In this document: one piece after another, positions 44,186 to 57,435 of the stretch | Layout of the letters: every line of letters starts with the position of its first letter | How positions within the stretch are numbered: position 1 is the stretch's first letter | From: JACKBK01 sp963707275 | GTDB lineage: Bacteria; Chloroflexota; Anaerolineae; JAAEKA01 | Direction of reading: 5' to 3' | Assembly (NCBI GenBank): GCA_963707275.1 | Contig: CAVPPH010000003.1 | Coordinates: forward strand, 186,001 to 250,000 | DNA: 64,000 nt | The notes under the pieces: generated by a model | Told to the model about the DNA's origin: nothing | The model's input: only the letters and a program-made list of their open reading frames with translations | Databases searched by the model: none | Position numbers and translations under genes: made by a program

Positions 44186-45352
44186 ATGACCTATTCCTAT
44201 CTCGTGCTGGGCGCGGGCCGTCAGGGCACCGCTGCCGCCTATGATATGCTGCGCTTCGGCGACGCGAAGCGCGTCACGCTGGCCGATGCTGATCTGGCGC
44301 GCGCCGAACAGTCGCTTGCCCGTCTTGCGCAGCTTACCGGCCAATCCAACGTGGACGCGCGCCGGCTGGATGTTGCCGATCTCGCCGCCGTCCGGCAGGC
44401 GCTGTCGGCCCACGATGTCGTCCTCAGCGCCGTCCCCTACTATTTCAACCTGGCTTTGACGCGCGCGGCCATCGACGCAGGCGTCTCGTTGTGTGATCTG
44501 GGCGGCAATACCGATATCGTGCGCCAGCAACATGCGCTGGATGCGGAAGCGCGCGCGGCCGGCGTTCGCATCGTACCGGACTGCGGCATGGGTCCCGGCA
44601 TGGGCAACACGCTGGCGGTGTATGCCATGAGCCTGCTGGATCGGGCCGAACACGTCACCATTTACGACGGCGGGTTGCCGCAGCGACCTGAGCCACCCTG
44701 GAACTACCTGGCGACCTTCAATATCGAGGGGCTGATCAACGAGTATTACGACGGCATGACCGTGCTGCGCGATGGCAAGCTGGAACACCTGCCCTGCTTC
44801 ACGGAGCTGGAGATGATCCACGTGCCGGGTGTCGGCCACCTGGAAGCCTTTGTGGTGGCAGGCGGTGTCTCCACCGCTCCCTGGACCTTCCTCGGCCAAT
44901 TGCAGACGTACGAACTCAAGATCTGCCGCTATCCTGGCTCTTTTTCGCAACTGAAGGCCTTTTCCGACCTGGGCTTGTTCGATCCCGCGCCGGTCCGGGT
45001 TGGCAACTGCGCAGTCCGGCCGCGAGACCTGTTCCAGGCGCTCTTCGAGCCGCAGGTGCGTGCCGATGTCATGCGCGACGTCTGCCTGATACGCGCGCTG
45101 GCGCGCGGCGTCAAGGATGGCAAGCCGGCTACGGCGCAGGTCGATCTGGTGGACTGGTACGACGAGGCCAGCGGCTTCACCTCCATGGAACGCACGACTG
45201 GCTGGCACGCTGCCATTGTCGCCAGCATGATGGCGCGCGGCGAGACCCCGCTGGGCGCCACACCGCTGGAGATCGCCGTGCCGGGCGACCGGTTTGTCGA
45301 GCAAGCCCGACGGCGCGGCTTCACCATCACGTCCCAGACCAGCTTTGCCTGA
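44186..45352 (+). CDS. Saccharopine dehydrogenase family protein
   Basis: 388 residues. Rossmann N-terminus YLVLGAGRQGTAAAYDMLRFGDAKRVTLADADL (GxGxxG), NAD-domain VVLSAVPYYFNLALTRAAIDAGVSLCDLGGNTDIVRQQHALD, then the large C-terminal catalytic domain with PDCGMGPGMGNTLAVYAMSLLD and LATFNIEGLINEYYDG. It belongs to the saccharopine dehydrogenase/lysine-6-dehydrogenase family (oxidoreductases acting on Lys-derived or carboxynorspermidine-like amines). The exact substrate is unresolved. ATG at 44186 follows the small gene by 30 bases. A hairpin/repeat separates it from gatB. Confidence 0.85.
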   Translation: MTYSYLVLGAGRQGTAAAYDMLRFGDAKRVTLADADLARAEQSLARLAQLTGQSNVDARRLDVADLAAVRQALSAHDVVLSAVPYYFNLALTRAAIDAGVSLCDLGGNTDIVRQQHALDAEARAAGVRIVPDCGMGPGMGNTLAVYAMSLLDRAEHVTIYDGGLPQRPEPPWNYLATFNIEGLINEYYDGMTVLRDGKLEHLPCFTELEMIHVPGVGHLEAFVVAGGVSTAPWTFLGQLQTYELKICRYPGSFSQLKAFSDLGLFDPAPVRVGNCAVRPRDLFQALFEPQVRADVMRDVCLIRALARGVKDGKPATAQVDLVDWYDEASGFTSMERTTGWHAAIVASMMARGETPLGATPLEIAVPGDRFVEQARRRGFTITSQTSFA

Positions 45353-45378
45353 ATCTGACGACGTCAAACCGGACACTG

Positions 45379-45442
45379 CCACGAATTGATCGAATGATAC
45401 GAACTTCAGAGCCTGAATTGGTGGAATTCGTATCATTCGTGG
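45379..45442. repeat. Inverted repeat before gatB (ATGATACGAA word)
   Basis: CGAATGATACGAA (45391-45403) pairs perfectly with TTCGTATCATTCG (45427-45439), 13 bp, loop 23 bases; an outer CCACGAA / TTCGTGG pairing extends it with a 7-base bulge. It separates the saccharopine dehydrogenase-like gene from gatB and may act as a terminator. Confidence 0.7.
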
Positions 45443-45461
45443 CTCATCCTCTGGAAAAACT

Positions 45462-46934
45462 ATGACTGAACCTTCTACCGTTGTTGCTGGCCAGACCTAC
45501 CACGCCGTCATCGGCATGGAGGTCCACGCACAGCTCCAGACCGCTTCCAAGATGTTCTGCTCGTGCAGCGCGGACTACTGGGAGGCGCCGCCCAACAGCC
45601 ACGTCTGCCCGGTCTGCCTGGCCATGCCCGGCGTGCTGCCGGTCATCAACGAACACGCCGTCGAGCAGACGGTGCGGACCGGGCTGGCGCTCCATTGCCA
45701 GATCGCGCCCTTCAGCGTCTTCGCGCGCAAGAACTACAGCTACCCCGACCTGCCCAAGGGCTACCAGATCAGCCAGTACGAGCTGCCGCTGTGTCACGAC
45801 GGCTTCCTGGTGATCGACGGCGACGACGGTGAGCCGCGGCGCATCGGCATCCGCCGCGCGCACCTGGAGGAGGACACCGGCAAGACGATCCACGCCGACG
45901 GGGTCAGCCTGGTGGATCTCAATCGGGCCGGCGTGCCGCTGATGGAGATCGTCACCGAGTCGGACCTGCGCAGCGCCGAGGAGGCCTACCGCTATCTGGT
46001 CAAGCTGCGCACGATTCTGCGCTACCTGGGCGTCAACTCGGGCGACATGGAGAAGGGCGCGATGCGCTGCGAGGTCAACCTGAGCCTGCGCACGGCGGAG
46101 CAGGCGGCCCGCGGCGAGTACGGCGTCAAGGTCGAGGTCAAGAACCTCAACTCCTTCAAGGCCGTGCGCGACTCCATCGCCTACGAGGTGGCGCGACAGA
46201 CGACGGTGCTGGACAGCGGCGGCAGCGTGCAGCAGGTGACCATGGGCTGGGACGAGGACCGGCGGCGCACGGTGCTGCAGCGCAGCAAGGAAAGCTCCGA
46301 GGACTACCGCTATTTCCCCGAGCCTGACCTGCCGCCGCTGGAGCTGAGCAGCCAGTGGATCGAGGCGCTGCGCGCCGCGCTGCCGGAGCTGCCGGACGCC
46401 AGGATCGCGCGCTTCACGGGCGAGTACGGCATCAGCCGGTTGGACGCCGAGGCGCTGACCGCCGAGCGGCGCGTGGCCGAGTGGTTCGAGGAGGCGGTGC
46501 GCGCCTACAGCGGTCCGCCTAAGGAAGTCGCCAACTGGGTCACGGGCGAACTGTTTGCGCTGCTCAACGAGCAGGAGGGTGACATCACCGAGCTTGACCT
46601 GCGACCGGAAGATCTGGCCGCGCTGTTGACGTTGGTGGACACGGGCGTCATCAACCGCAACACCGGCAAGCGCGTGCTGGCCGAGATGGTCGCCAGCGGC
46701 CAGCCGCCGCAGGTTATAATCGACGCGCAGGGCCTGGCGCAGGTTTCCGATGAGGCCGGTCTGGCGCAGGTCGTCGACAGCGTGCTGGCTGCCAACCCGG
46801 ACGCGGTCACCAAATATCGCGACGGCAAGACCAGCCTGCTGGGCTGGTTCATGGGCCAGGTGATGAAAGAAACGCGCGGCAAGGCCAACCCGGATGTGGT
46901 GCGCGGACTGCTGGCAGAACGATTGGATGGATAG
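45462..46934 (+). CDS. gatB: Asp-tRNA(Asn)/Glu-tRNA(Gln) amidotransferase subunit B
   Basis: 490 residues. N-terminal catalytic cradle: YHAVIGMEVHAQLQTASKMFCSCSADYWEAPPNSHVCPVCLAMPGVLPVIN (about 8-60, zinc Cys residues CSC...CPVC), YSYPDLPKGYQISQYELPL, HLEEDTGKTIHADGVSLVDLNRAGVPLMEIVTE, and RCEVNLSLR. C-terminal GatB/YqeY helical domain ends VMKETRGKANPDVVRGLLAERLDG. It transfers ammonia to activated Glu/Asp on tRNA and works with GatCA encoded 5 kb upstream. The separation from gatCA by unrelated genes is unusual for an operon but common in Chloroflexota. Confidence 0.95.
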   Translation: MTEPSTVVAGQTYHAVIGMEVHAQLQTASKMFCSCSADYWEAPPNSHVCPVCLAMPGVLPVINEHAVEQTVRTGLALHCQIAPFSVFARKNYSYPDLPKGYQISQYELPLCHDGFLVIDGDDGEPRRIGIRRAHLEEDTGKTIHADGVSLVDLNRAGVPLMEIVTESDLRSAEEAYRYLVKLRTILRYLGVNSGDMEKGAMRCEVNLSLRTAEQAARGEYGVKVEVKNLNSFKAVRDSIAYEVARQTTVLDSGGSVQQVTMGWDEDRRRTVLQRSKESSEDYRYFPEPDLPPLELSSQWIEALRAALPELPDARIARFTGEYGISRLDAEALTAERRVAEWFEEAVRAYSGPPKEVANWVTGELFALLNEQEGDITELDLRPEDLAALLTLVDTGVINRNTGKRVLAEMVASGQPPQVIIDAQGLAQVSDEAGLAQVVDSVLAANPDAVTKYRDGKTSLLGWFMGQVMKETRGKANPDVVRGLLAERLDG

Positions 46935-47047
46935 GCAAGGTGGTAGACGCTGACTTGCGCGCCCTGCTCGATTCCGAAGTTGCAATCCCGCGCCCGCGTC
47001 ATCATCGACAGAGCGAGTCGCCAAGGGATTTGTGAGGAGGCATTCTT

Positions 47048-47305
47048 ATGAAAACATTGACTGTACGGGCTCAGGTGAACAAACGCGGCATTCTGACTTT
47101 GGAGATGCCGCGTGAACTGGCTGACCGGGAAGTGGACCTTGTCATCGTATACGAACAAGTTGGTCAGATGGCACAGGAAAGCGATTCTCCGATCGTGGAG
47201 CATTGGCCAGCAGGTCTCTACGCGGCTACGGCAGGTGCATGGCAAGGGGAAGCGTTGGTTCGGAAGCAAGAAGACATCAGCGAAATGCAGGATTTTTCGC
47301 TGTGA
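47048..47305 (+). CDS. Small antitoxin-like protein
   Basis: 85 residues beginning MKTLTVRAQVNKRGILTLEMPRELADREVDLVIVYEQV, a beta-rich half typical of small AbrB-like or DUF-type antitoxin proteins. The second half is short and polar, with a conserved-looking WQGEALVRKQE tail like those found in cyanobacterial and Chloroflexota antitoxins. A strong GAGGAGG-type site precedes the ATG. No toxin follows directly: DUF4160 begins 73 bases downstream. I do not assign a partner. Confidence 0.5.
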   Translation: MKTLTVRAQVNKRGILTLEMPRELADREVDLVIVYEQVGQMAQESDSPIVEHWPAGLYAATAGAWQGEALVRKQEDISEMQDFSL

Positions 47306-47378
47306 TTTTGGCACGGCTGTAACATTCGACATACCTGGCGATTGGTCGTACTCGTAACACCGGATTGCGGAGAGCAAA

Positions 47379-47639
47379 ATGCCTGGAGTTAGCCGGTTCT
47401 TTGGGATCGTGATTTACATGTACTATAATGATCATGCGCCCGCTCATTTCCATGCAGTCTACGGCGATTTTGAGGCCGTGTACACGATCGAAACACTTGA
47501 AGTGATGCGAGGAGATTTGCCACGCCGTGCTCACGCCTTGGTTATCGAATGGGCGGTACTTCATCGGTACGAGTTGCGAGAAAACTGGCAACGAGCGCGA
47601 GATATGGAGACCTTACGGCAAATCGAGCCCTTGGATTGA
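47379..47639 (+). CDS. DUF4160 family protein
   Basis: 86 residues: MPGVSRFFGIVIYMYYNDHAPAHFHAVYGDFEAVYTIET then VMRGDLPRRAHALVIEWAVLHRYELRENW. The HAPAHFHA(x)YG motif and DLPRRAxxLVxEW are diagnostic of DUF4160. The family is regularly paired with DUF2442, as here, and is generally regarded as a toxin-antitoxin-like pair, although the mode of action is not established. The gap to DUF2442 is 15 bases. Confidence 0.88.
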   Translation: MPGVSRFFGIVIYMYYNDHAPAHFHAVYGDFEAVYTIETLEVMRGDLPRRAHALVIEWAVLHRYELRENWQRARDMETLRQIEPLD

Positions 47640-47654
47640 AATGGGAGACTGAAG

Positions 47655-47933
47655 ATGCAAACACTCGGCCCTCTGGTACGCGTCAAAAAGGTGCTGACGT
47701 TGCAGCCTTACATTGTGCGGATTGAATTCGAGGATGGGACGGCAAAAGTAATCGATCTGGACAACTACCTGCACGGCCCGGTTTTCGAGGCGATTCGCAA
47801 CAGCCCTGCGCTGTTCGCGAAGGTCAGGGTTGAAGGCGGCACAATCGCGTGGCCAAACGGCGCGGACATTGACCCGGATGTGTTGTATTACAATCTGGAA
47901 CCAGCCCGCTTGACGGAACCGGAGCCGGTGTAA
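47655..47933 (+). CDS. DUF2442 family protein
   Basis: 92 residues. VKKVLTLQPYIVRIEFEDGTAKVIDLDNYLHGPVFEAIRNSPALFAKVRVEGGTIAWPNGADIDPDVLYY in outline is the DUF2442 pattern (D-L-xx-L-hGPVFExLxDxxxFxxVxVxxxGTIxWPNGADIxPDxLY). Usual partner of DUF4160, encoded just upstream. Roles as an antitoxin-like DNA- or toxin-binding protein are inferred. The start of the DUF488 gene follows 18 bases after its stop. Confidence 0.88.
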   Translation: MQTLGPLVRVKKVLTLQPYIVRIEFEDGTAKVIDLDNYLHGPVFEAIRNSPALFAKVRVEGGTIAWPNGADIDPDVLYYNLEPARLTEPEPV

Positions 47934-47951
47934 TACGAATTGATTGGACAG

Positions 47952-48554
47952 ATGCTGGTGACGCCTGAAGATCGATTATCCATCTACACCATCGGCTACG
48001 GCGCGCGCAGCATACAGGCGTTCATCGACGTACTGCAAGCCAACGAAATCGCCTGGCTGGTGGATGTGCGCTCGGCGCCCTATTCGCGCTTCAAGCCGGA
48101 GTTTTCCAAGGGCACGCTGGAGAGCGAATTGACCGCGCACGGTATTCGCTATGTCTACATGGGCGAGCAACTGGGCGGGCGGCCGGACGACCCCGACTGC
48201 TACGTCGATGGCAAGGTGGATTACGAGCGGGTCAAGACCAAGGCGTTCTACCAGACCGGCATCGAGCGTCTCCAGAAGGCGCTGGCCAGAGGCGCGCGCT
48301 TTGCGATCATGTGCAGCGAAGGCAAGCCGGAGAACTGCCACCGCAGCAAGCTGATCGGCGAGTCGCTCCTCGCGCTAAACATTCCCGTGCTGCATATCGA
48401 CGAAAACGACGCGCTGGTGGATCAGGAAGCGGTAATTCTGCGGCTGACCGGCGGCCAGCTCAGCCTGTTCGGTGAGATGACCTTCACCTCACGCAAACGC
48501 TACGACGAGCCAGCCTCAGGCGACGGGGACGGCTGGGAGGACGAGAGTGACTGA
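47952..48554 (+). CDS. DUF488 domain protein (first of two)
   Basis: 200 residues from ATG 47952 (alternative TTG 47940). DUF488 pattern: IYTIGYGARSIQAFIDVLQANEIAWLVDVRSAPYSRFKPEFSKGTLESELTAHGIRYVYMGEQLGGRP, then FAIMCSEGKPENCHRSKLIGE with the family's paired-Cys CxExxPxxCHR signature (about 124-133), and a C-terminal QLSLF(GE) tail before disordered residues. DUF488 fold resembles a rhodanese/phosphatase-like alpha/beta domain with two conserved Cys and an Arg; no activity is established. It overlaps the second DUF488 gene by 8 bases, which sits before a dual-OB protein and RecQ. Confidence 0.85.
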   Translation: MLVTPEDRLSIYTIGYGARSIQAFIDVLQANEIAWLVDVRSAPYSRFKPEFSKGTLESELTAHGIRYVYMGEQLGGRPDDPDCYVDGKVDYERVKTKAFYQTGIERLQKALARGARFAIMCSEGKPENCHRSKLIGESLLALNIPVLHIDENDALVDQEAVILRLTGGQLSLFGEMTFTSRKRYDEPASGDGDGWEDESD

Positions 48555-49053
48555 GTTTGTCACGATTGGCGTCTACGGCTGGGACGCGGAAACGTTCTTC
48601 CGCGCGCTGCAAGACGCGCAGGTCGACACGTTGTGCGACATCCGCCGGCGGCGCGGCGTGCGCGGATCGGAATACGCGTTTGCCAACAGCCAGCGCTTGC
48701 AGGTTCGATTGGCGGAACTGGGCATCGCCTACGTCCATCGGCTGGATCTCGCGCCTGGCGACGCGACGCGCCAGGCGCAATACGCCGTGGACGCGGCCAG
48801 CAAGACGGCCAAACGCCAGCGGCAGGTGATCTCGCCGGCCTTTGCCGACGCCTACCGTCAGGAATGTCTGGCGGGGTTCGACAGCCAGCAGTTCGTCGCC
48901 GATCTGGGCGAAGCGCGCGTGGTTGCGCTGCTGTGCGTCGAACGGGACGCGGCCGCCTGTCACCGCTCGCTGCTGTCAGACCAGTTGGCGCACGATCTGG
49001 ATGCACCGGTGATACATCTGCTTCCGCCAGCACCAGCTCAGCCGAAAGAGTAA
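48547..49053 (+). CDS. DUF488 domain protein (second of two)
   Basis: 168 residues, GTG start overlapping the first DUF488 stop. EFVTIGVYGWDAETFFRALQDAQVDTLCDIRRRRGVRGSEYAFANSQRLQVRLAELGIAYVHRLDLAP is the shorter DUF488 variant, with the second signature as LLCVERDAAACHRSLLSDQL (CxExxxxxCHR). It lacks the QLSLF tail of the first. Two tandem DUF488 genes in one operon suggest a heterodimer. Downstream: dual-OB-like gene (76-base gap) and RecQ. Function unknown. Confidence 0.82.
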   Translation: MTEFVTIGVYGWDAETFFRALQDAQVDTLCDIRRRRGVRGSEYAFANSQRLQVRLAELGIAYVHRLDLAPGDATRQAQYAVDAASKTAKRQRQVISPAFADAYRQECLAGFDSQQFVADLGEARVVALLCVERDAAACHRSLLSDQLAHDLDAPVIHLLPPAPAQPKE

Positions 49054-49068
49054 CTCCCCTCGCCCGCC

Positions 49069-49110
49069 ATTCGTGTATTTGTGGCGAAGGCATTCGTGGA
49101 TGGCAACCAT
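49069..49110. repeat. ATTCGTG repeat before the dual-OB gene
   Basis: ATTCGTGTATTTGTGG at 49069 and ATTCGTGGATGGCA at 49092-49105; the latter is identical to 13577-13590. Dispersed copies of one repeat family. Confidence 0.65.
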
Positions 49111-49128
49111 CGCCAGGGAAGGGACCGA

Positions 49129-49851
49129 ATGAAGGTATTGATCGTCGCCAAGACCCGCCAGGGCGGCGGCGCATGCATCGGCGGCATCACGTTGGATGGC
49201 CGCAGCGTGCGCCTGATCGCCGCCGATGCGGCCAGCAACGAACGACCCGGCCTGGAATACGAGGTCGGCGAGGTATGGGAGATCGACGGCGCGCCGCCCA
49301 GCGAGCTCATCCCGCCGCACGTCGAGAACATCGTCGTGCGCGACAAGCGCCGGCTGGGGCCGATGAGCCGCCCCGACCAGTTCATCCAGCGCCACATGCC
49401 GCCCGTCGTGGGCGGCCCGGAGCTGCTCCACGACGGGTTGCTGCAAACCGGGCGCAGCGGCGCGCTGTACATTTGCGAAGCGGGCGGAATCCCCTCCCAC
49501 AGCACCACCTTCTGGCAACCTGACAAGCCGTTGCGGCTTGTGACCGATAACAAGCGGCTGCGCTACAGCTACCCTGCGAGCGACGGTCAGCAATCTCTCG
49601 CCTTCGTCGGCTTTCAGGAGCCGCTGGAGGTCATCCCGGCCGGCGCGCTGGTGCGGGTTTCGCTGGCGCACTGGTGGGCGCGCCCGGAGTTCCCTGACGA
49701 CGAACGGCGCTGCTACGTGCAGCTTTCGGGCTGGTTTCTCGATGGCGCTGCGATTACACCGATGGCAGGTCGCCGCGGTCTCGCTCGGGCCGGTCTCCGA
49801 CCGTGCCCGCAGCCAAAAGCCAGCTCAGCCGCCGCGATCCAAACCGCCTGA
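49129..49851 (+). CDS. Dual OB-domain-like protein linked to DUF488 and RecQ
   Basis: 240 residues in the open frame. Starts MKVLIVAKTRQGGGACIGGITLDGRSVRLIAADAASNERPGLEYEVGEVWEIDGAPP; later LGPMSRPDQFIQRHMPPVVGGPELLHDGLLQTGRSGALYIC and PLEVIPAGALVRVSLAHWWARPE(F)PDDERRCYVQLSGWFL. Two small beta-barrel halves of about 110 residues each fit the dual-OB proteins that accompany DUF488 and RecQ. After SGWFLDG the sequence turns to low-complexity Ala/Arg/Pro, so the true end is probably near 49745 and a frame break may merge it toward recQ. OB folds usually bind single-stranded DNA or RNA. Function inferred. Confidence 0.65.
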   Translation: MKVLIVAKTRQGGGACIGGITLDGRSVRLIAADAASNERPGLEYEVGEVWEIDGAPPSELIPPHVENIVVRDKRRLGPMSRPDQFIQRHMPPVVGGPELLHDGLLQTGRSGALYICEAGGIPSHSTTFWQPDKPLRLVTDNKRLRYSYPASDGQQSLAFVGFQEPLEVIPAGALVRVSLAHWWARPEFPDDERRCYVQLSGWFLDGAAITPMAGRRGLARAGLRPCPQPKASSAAAIQTA

Positions 49852-49867
49852 TTCCGCTTCTGCGGAC

Positions 49868-52056
<2,189 letters not shown>

Positions 52057-52106
52057 CCTGTGCGCGGCTCGCCTTGTCCTCTAATGCGGAGACCGGTAAA
52101 ATAGCA

Positions 52107-52141
52107 AGGTGACAGTCACTTTCGGAAAGTGACTGTCACCT
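52107..52141. repeat. Perfect 16-bp palindromic hairpin between recQ and the GH13 gene
   Basis: AGGTGACAGTCACTTT, loop CGG, AAAGTGACTGTCACCT. A variant of the same palindrome, with compensatory base changes, is inside hsdR at 55374-55407. Confidence 0.85.
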
Positions 52142-52193
52142 CTCCCACGTGACTCCCACTTACGACACTAACAACTGACTGCGAGGTTTTCCC

Positions 52194-54246
<2,053 letters not shown>

Positions 54247-54278
54247 AGTCGAGCTACTGGATATACCAGTGCATAAGT

Positions 54279-54309
54279 TTGCGACATTTTTGCGACACAA
54301 CTTGCGACA
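54279..54309. promoter_or_regulatory. Three TTGCGACA direct repeats before hsdR
   Basis: TTGCGACA occurs at 54279-54286, 54290-54297 and 54302-54309, spaced 11 and 12 bases (about one helical turn), ending 20 bases before the hsdR ATG at 54330. Helical phasing suggests cooperative binding of a repressor on one face of the DNA. Confidence 0.5.
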
Positions 54310-54329
54310 GCTGCTCTATGGAGACCTGA

Positions 54330-57300
54330 ATGACCACCACCGACACCAGCGAAAAGGGCCTCGAAAGCCTGATCGTCGCAGCTATGGCCGGCGAGCCGGT
54401 GCGAGCTGCCAGCAACCGGCGGCATTGGTGAAGCCAGCGCTCTCTACGGCGGCACCGGCTGGCGGCTCGGCGATTGGCGCGACTACGACCGCGAGTACTG
54501 CGTGGACCTGGCGCAGCTTTCCGCATTTCTGCAAGAGACGCAGCCCAGCGCAGCAGAGGCGCTGGACCTCGACACGGACGGGCCAACGCGGCGCAAGTTC
54601 CTGGCCCGCTTGCAGGGCGAGATCAGCAAGCGCGGCACCATCGATGTGCTGCGCCACGGCGTCAAACATGGGCCGCATCAACATCGACCTCTTCTTCGGC
54701 ACGCCGTCGCCGGGCAACGCCAAGGCTCATGTGCTCCACGCAGCCAACCGCTTCAGCGTCACCCGCCAACTGCGCTACAGCCGCGACGAGACGCAACTGG
54801 CGCTCGATCTGGGCCTGTTCATCAACGGCCTGCCCGTCGCTACCTTCGAGTTGAAGAACAGCCTGACCAAGCAGACGGTGGAAGACGCCATCCAGCAGTA
54901 CAAGAACGACCGCGACCCGCGTGAGAAACTTTTCGAGTTCGGCCGCTGTGTGGTGCATTTCGCCGTGGACGACCATGAAGTGCGCTTCTGCACGCACCTG
55001 AAGGGCAAAGCCTCCTGGTTCCTGCCCTTCAACCTGGGTTGGAACGACGGCGCCGGCAACCCACCAAATCCTGATGGCCTCAAAATCGACTACCTGTGGA
55101 AGCGCATCCTGACGCCCACCGGTCTGACCGATATCCTTGAGAACTACGCCCAGGTCGTGGAAAGCAAGGATGAAAAGACTGGGCGCAAGCGGCGCACGCA
55201 GATCTGGCCCCGCTACCACCAACTGGACGTGGTGCACAAGCTGCTGGCCGATGTCGCCCACAGCGGCGCGGGACGACGCTATCTGATCCAGCACTCGGCC
55301 GGCAGCGGCAAGTCCAACTCGATTGCCTGGCTGGCGCACCAGTTGATTGGGCTGCGGCGCGAATTGCCTGAAGAAGTGCCAGTCACTGCGGAAAGTGACT
55401 GGCACTTGGGAGACGGAGGTCTTCAACTCGATTATCGTCGTCACCGACCGGCGTATCCTTGATCAGCAGATCCGTGACACCATCAAGCAGTTTGCCCAGG
55501 TGGGCGCAACGGTTGGTCACGCCGAACGTTCAGGCGACCTGCGCAAGTTCATCGCCGAAGGCAAGAAGATCATCATCTCCACGGTGCAGAAGTTCCCCTT
55601 CATCCTGGACGAGATCGGCAGCGAGCATCGCGGCCGCCGATTTGCCATCATCATCGACGAGGCGCATTCCAGCCAGGGAGGCCGCACCGCCGCCGCCATG
55701 AGCATAGCGCTGTCTTCGGCCGGCGCTGAAGAGGATGACGAGACCGTCGAGGACACCATCAACCGCATCATGGAAGCGCGCAAGCTGTTGCCCAACGCCA
55801 GCTATTTCGCCTTCACCGCGACCCCAAAGAACAAGACGCTGGAGATCTTTGGCGAGCCGGTCCCGGATGGCGGCCTGGTCAAGCATCGGCCTTTCCACAG
55901 CTACACCATGAAACAGGCCATTCAGGAGGGTTTCATTCTGGATGTGCTCAGGAATTACACGCCGGTGAACAGCTACTACAGGCTGGTCAAGACTGTGGAG
56001 GCCGATCCCGAGTTCGACGTCAAGCGTGCGCAGAAGAAGCTGCGCCGCTATGTCGAAGGCCACGACTACGCCATACGTCTCAAGTCCGAAATCATGGTGG
56101 ATCATTTCCACGAGCAGGTGATTGGCCTCAACAAGATCGGTGGACAGGCGCGCGCCATGGTGATAACCACCGGCATCGAGCGCGCTATCCAGTACTACCA
56201 CGCCATTCGCGAGTACCTGATCGAACGCAAGAGCCCGTATCAAGCCATCGTCGCCTTCTCTGGCGAGCACGAGTACGGCGGAGTCAAAGTCACCGAGGCG
56301 TCGCTCAACGGTTTTCCCAGCAGCCAGATAGTCGATCGCATCCAGGAGGATCCCTATCGCTTCCTTGTTTGCGCTGACAAGTTCCAAACGGGCTACGACG
56401 AACCGCTGCTGCACACCATGTACGTGGACAAGGTACTGGCAGGCGTCAAGGCGGTGCAGACGCTCTCCCGCCTCAACCGGGCGCACCCGCAGAAACACGA
56501 CACGTTCGTGCTCGATTTCATGAACGACACCGAGGTCATCCAGGCCGCGTTCGAGCCTTACTACCGGACGACGATACTGAGCGAGGAGACTGATCCCAAC
56601 AAGTTACACGACCTGAAGGCTGATCTGGACGCCTTTCAGGTGTACGCGTCAGAACAGATCGACGCGTTGGTGGCGCTATACCTCGGCGGCGCCGACCGCG
56701 ACCGGCTGGATCCGATCCTGGACGCGTGTGTGGCGGTCTACAAAGACACACTGGACGAAGATGGTCAGGTCGATTTCAAGGGCAAGGCCAAGGCGTTCGC
56801 GCGCACCTATGGCTTTTTGGCATCCATTCTGCCCTATTCGAACGCGGACTGGGAAAAGCTATCGACCTTCCTGAACTTCCTCATTCCCAAGTTGCCGGCG
56901 CCGATCGAGCAAGACCTCTCAAAAGGTATTCTTGAAACCATCGACATGGACAGCTACCGGGTGGAAAAGCAGGCAGCCATGCGCATTGCCCTGCCAGATG
57001 CGGATGCAGAGATCGGTCCTGTGCCAACCAGCGGCGGCGGTTACGTGACCGAGCCGGAGTTGGACCACCTCAGCAACATCATACGGACCTTCAACGACCA
57101 GTTTGGAAACGTAGCCTGGACAGATGCAGACCGCATCGGCAAGCTGATCACGGAAGAAATCCCGAACCTGGTTGCTGCCGACACTGCGTATCAAAACGCC
57201 AGCAAAAACTCAGACCGCCAGAACGCGCGCATCGAACACGACAAAGCTCTCGGGCGCGTCATCGTGGCCTTGATGAAGGACGATACAGAGTTGTTCAAGC

Positions 57301-57368
57301 AGTTCAGCGACAACGACTCGTTTCGTCGCTGGCTGTCGGATACAGTATTCTCTCTGACTTATGCTTGA
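54330..57368 (+). CDS. hsdR: Type I restriction enzyme R subunit, HsdR (frame breaks and a palindrome insert)
   Basis: About 1,010 residues. Start MTTTDTSEKGLESLIVAAMAG; N-terminal nuclease domain with NGLPVATFELKNSLTKQTVEDAIQQYKNDRDP (the E-x-K motif; Asp upstream in the LDLGLFI region). Helicase: Walker A IQHSAGSGKSNSIAWLAHQL, motif II IIIDEAHSSQGGR, FTATPKNKTLEIFG, and motif VI region QTLSRLNRAHPQKHDTFVLDF. C-terminal helical domain to the stop. Breaks near 54425, 54668 and around 55360-55415, where a palindrome at 55374-55407 interrupts the gene. No hsdM or hsdS genes occur in the window, so it is an orphan R subunit. It ends at a terminator. Confidence 0.85.
55374..55407. repeat. Palindromic element inserted in hsdR
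   Basis: AAGTGCCAGTCACT, loop GCGGAA, AGTGACTGGCACTT: a perfect 14-bp stem between the Walker A and DEAH motifs of hsdR. Relative to 52107-52141, both arms carry matched changes (A-T to C-G and G-C to A-T), keeping the stem. Confidence 0.85.
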
Positions 57369-57400
57369 TTCCGGTGCAACAGGCCGTACAGCAAGCAAGA

Positions 57401-57432
57401 CAAACGGGCGCAGAGACATCTGCGCCCGTTTG
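57401..57432. terminator. Terminator hairpin after hsdR
   Basis: Perfect 14-bp stem CAAACGGGCGCAGA / TCTGCGCCCGTTTG, loop GACA, 33 bases after the hsdR stop. It sits directly before the start of the formate dehydrogenase gene. Confidence 0.8.
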
Positions 57433-57435
57433 CCT

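Noticed and set aside
54330..57368. A complete type I restriction-modification system
   Set aside because: No HsdM (NPPF/Y motif) or HsdS (two TRD) gene occurs anywhere in the window.
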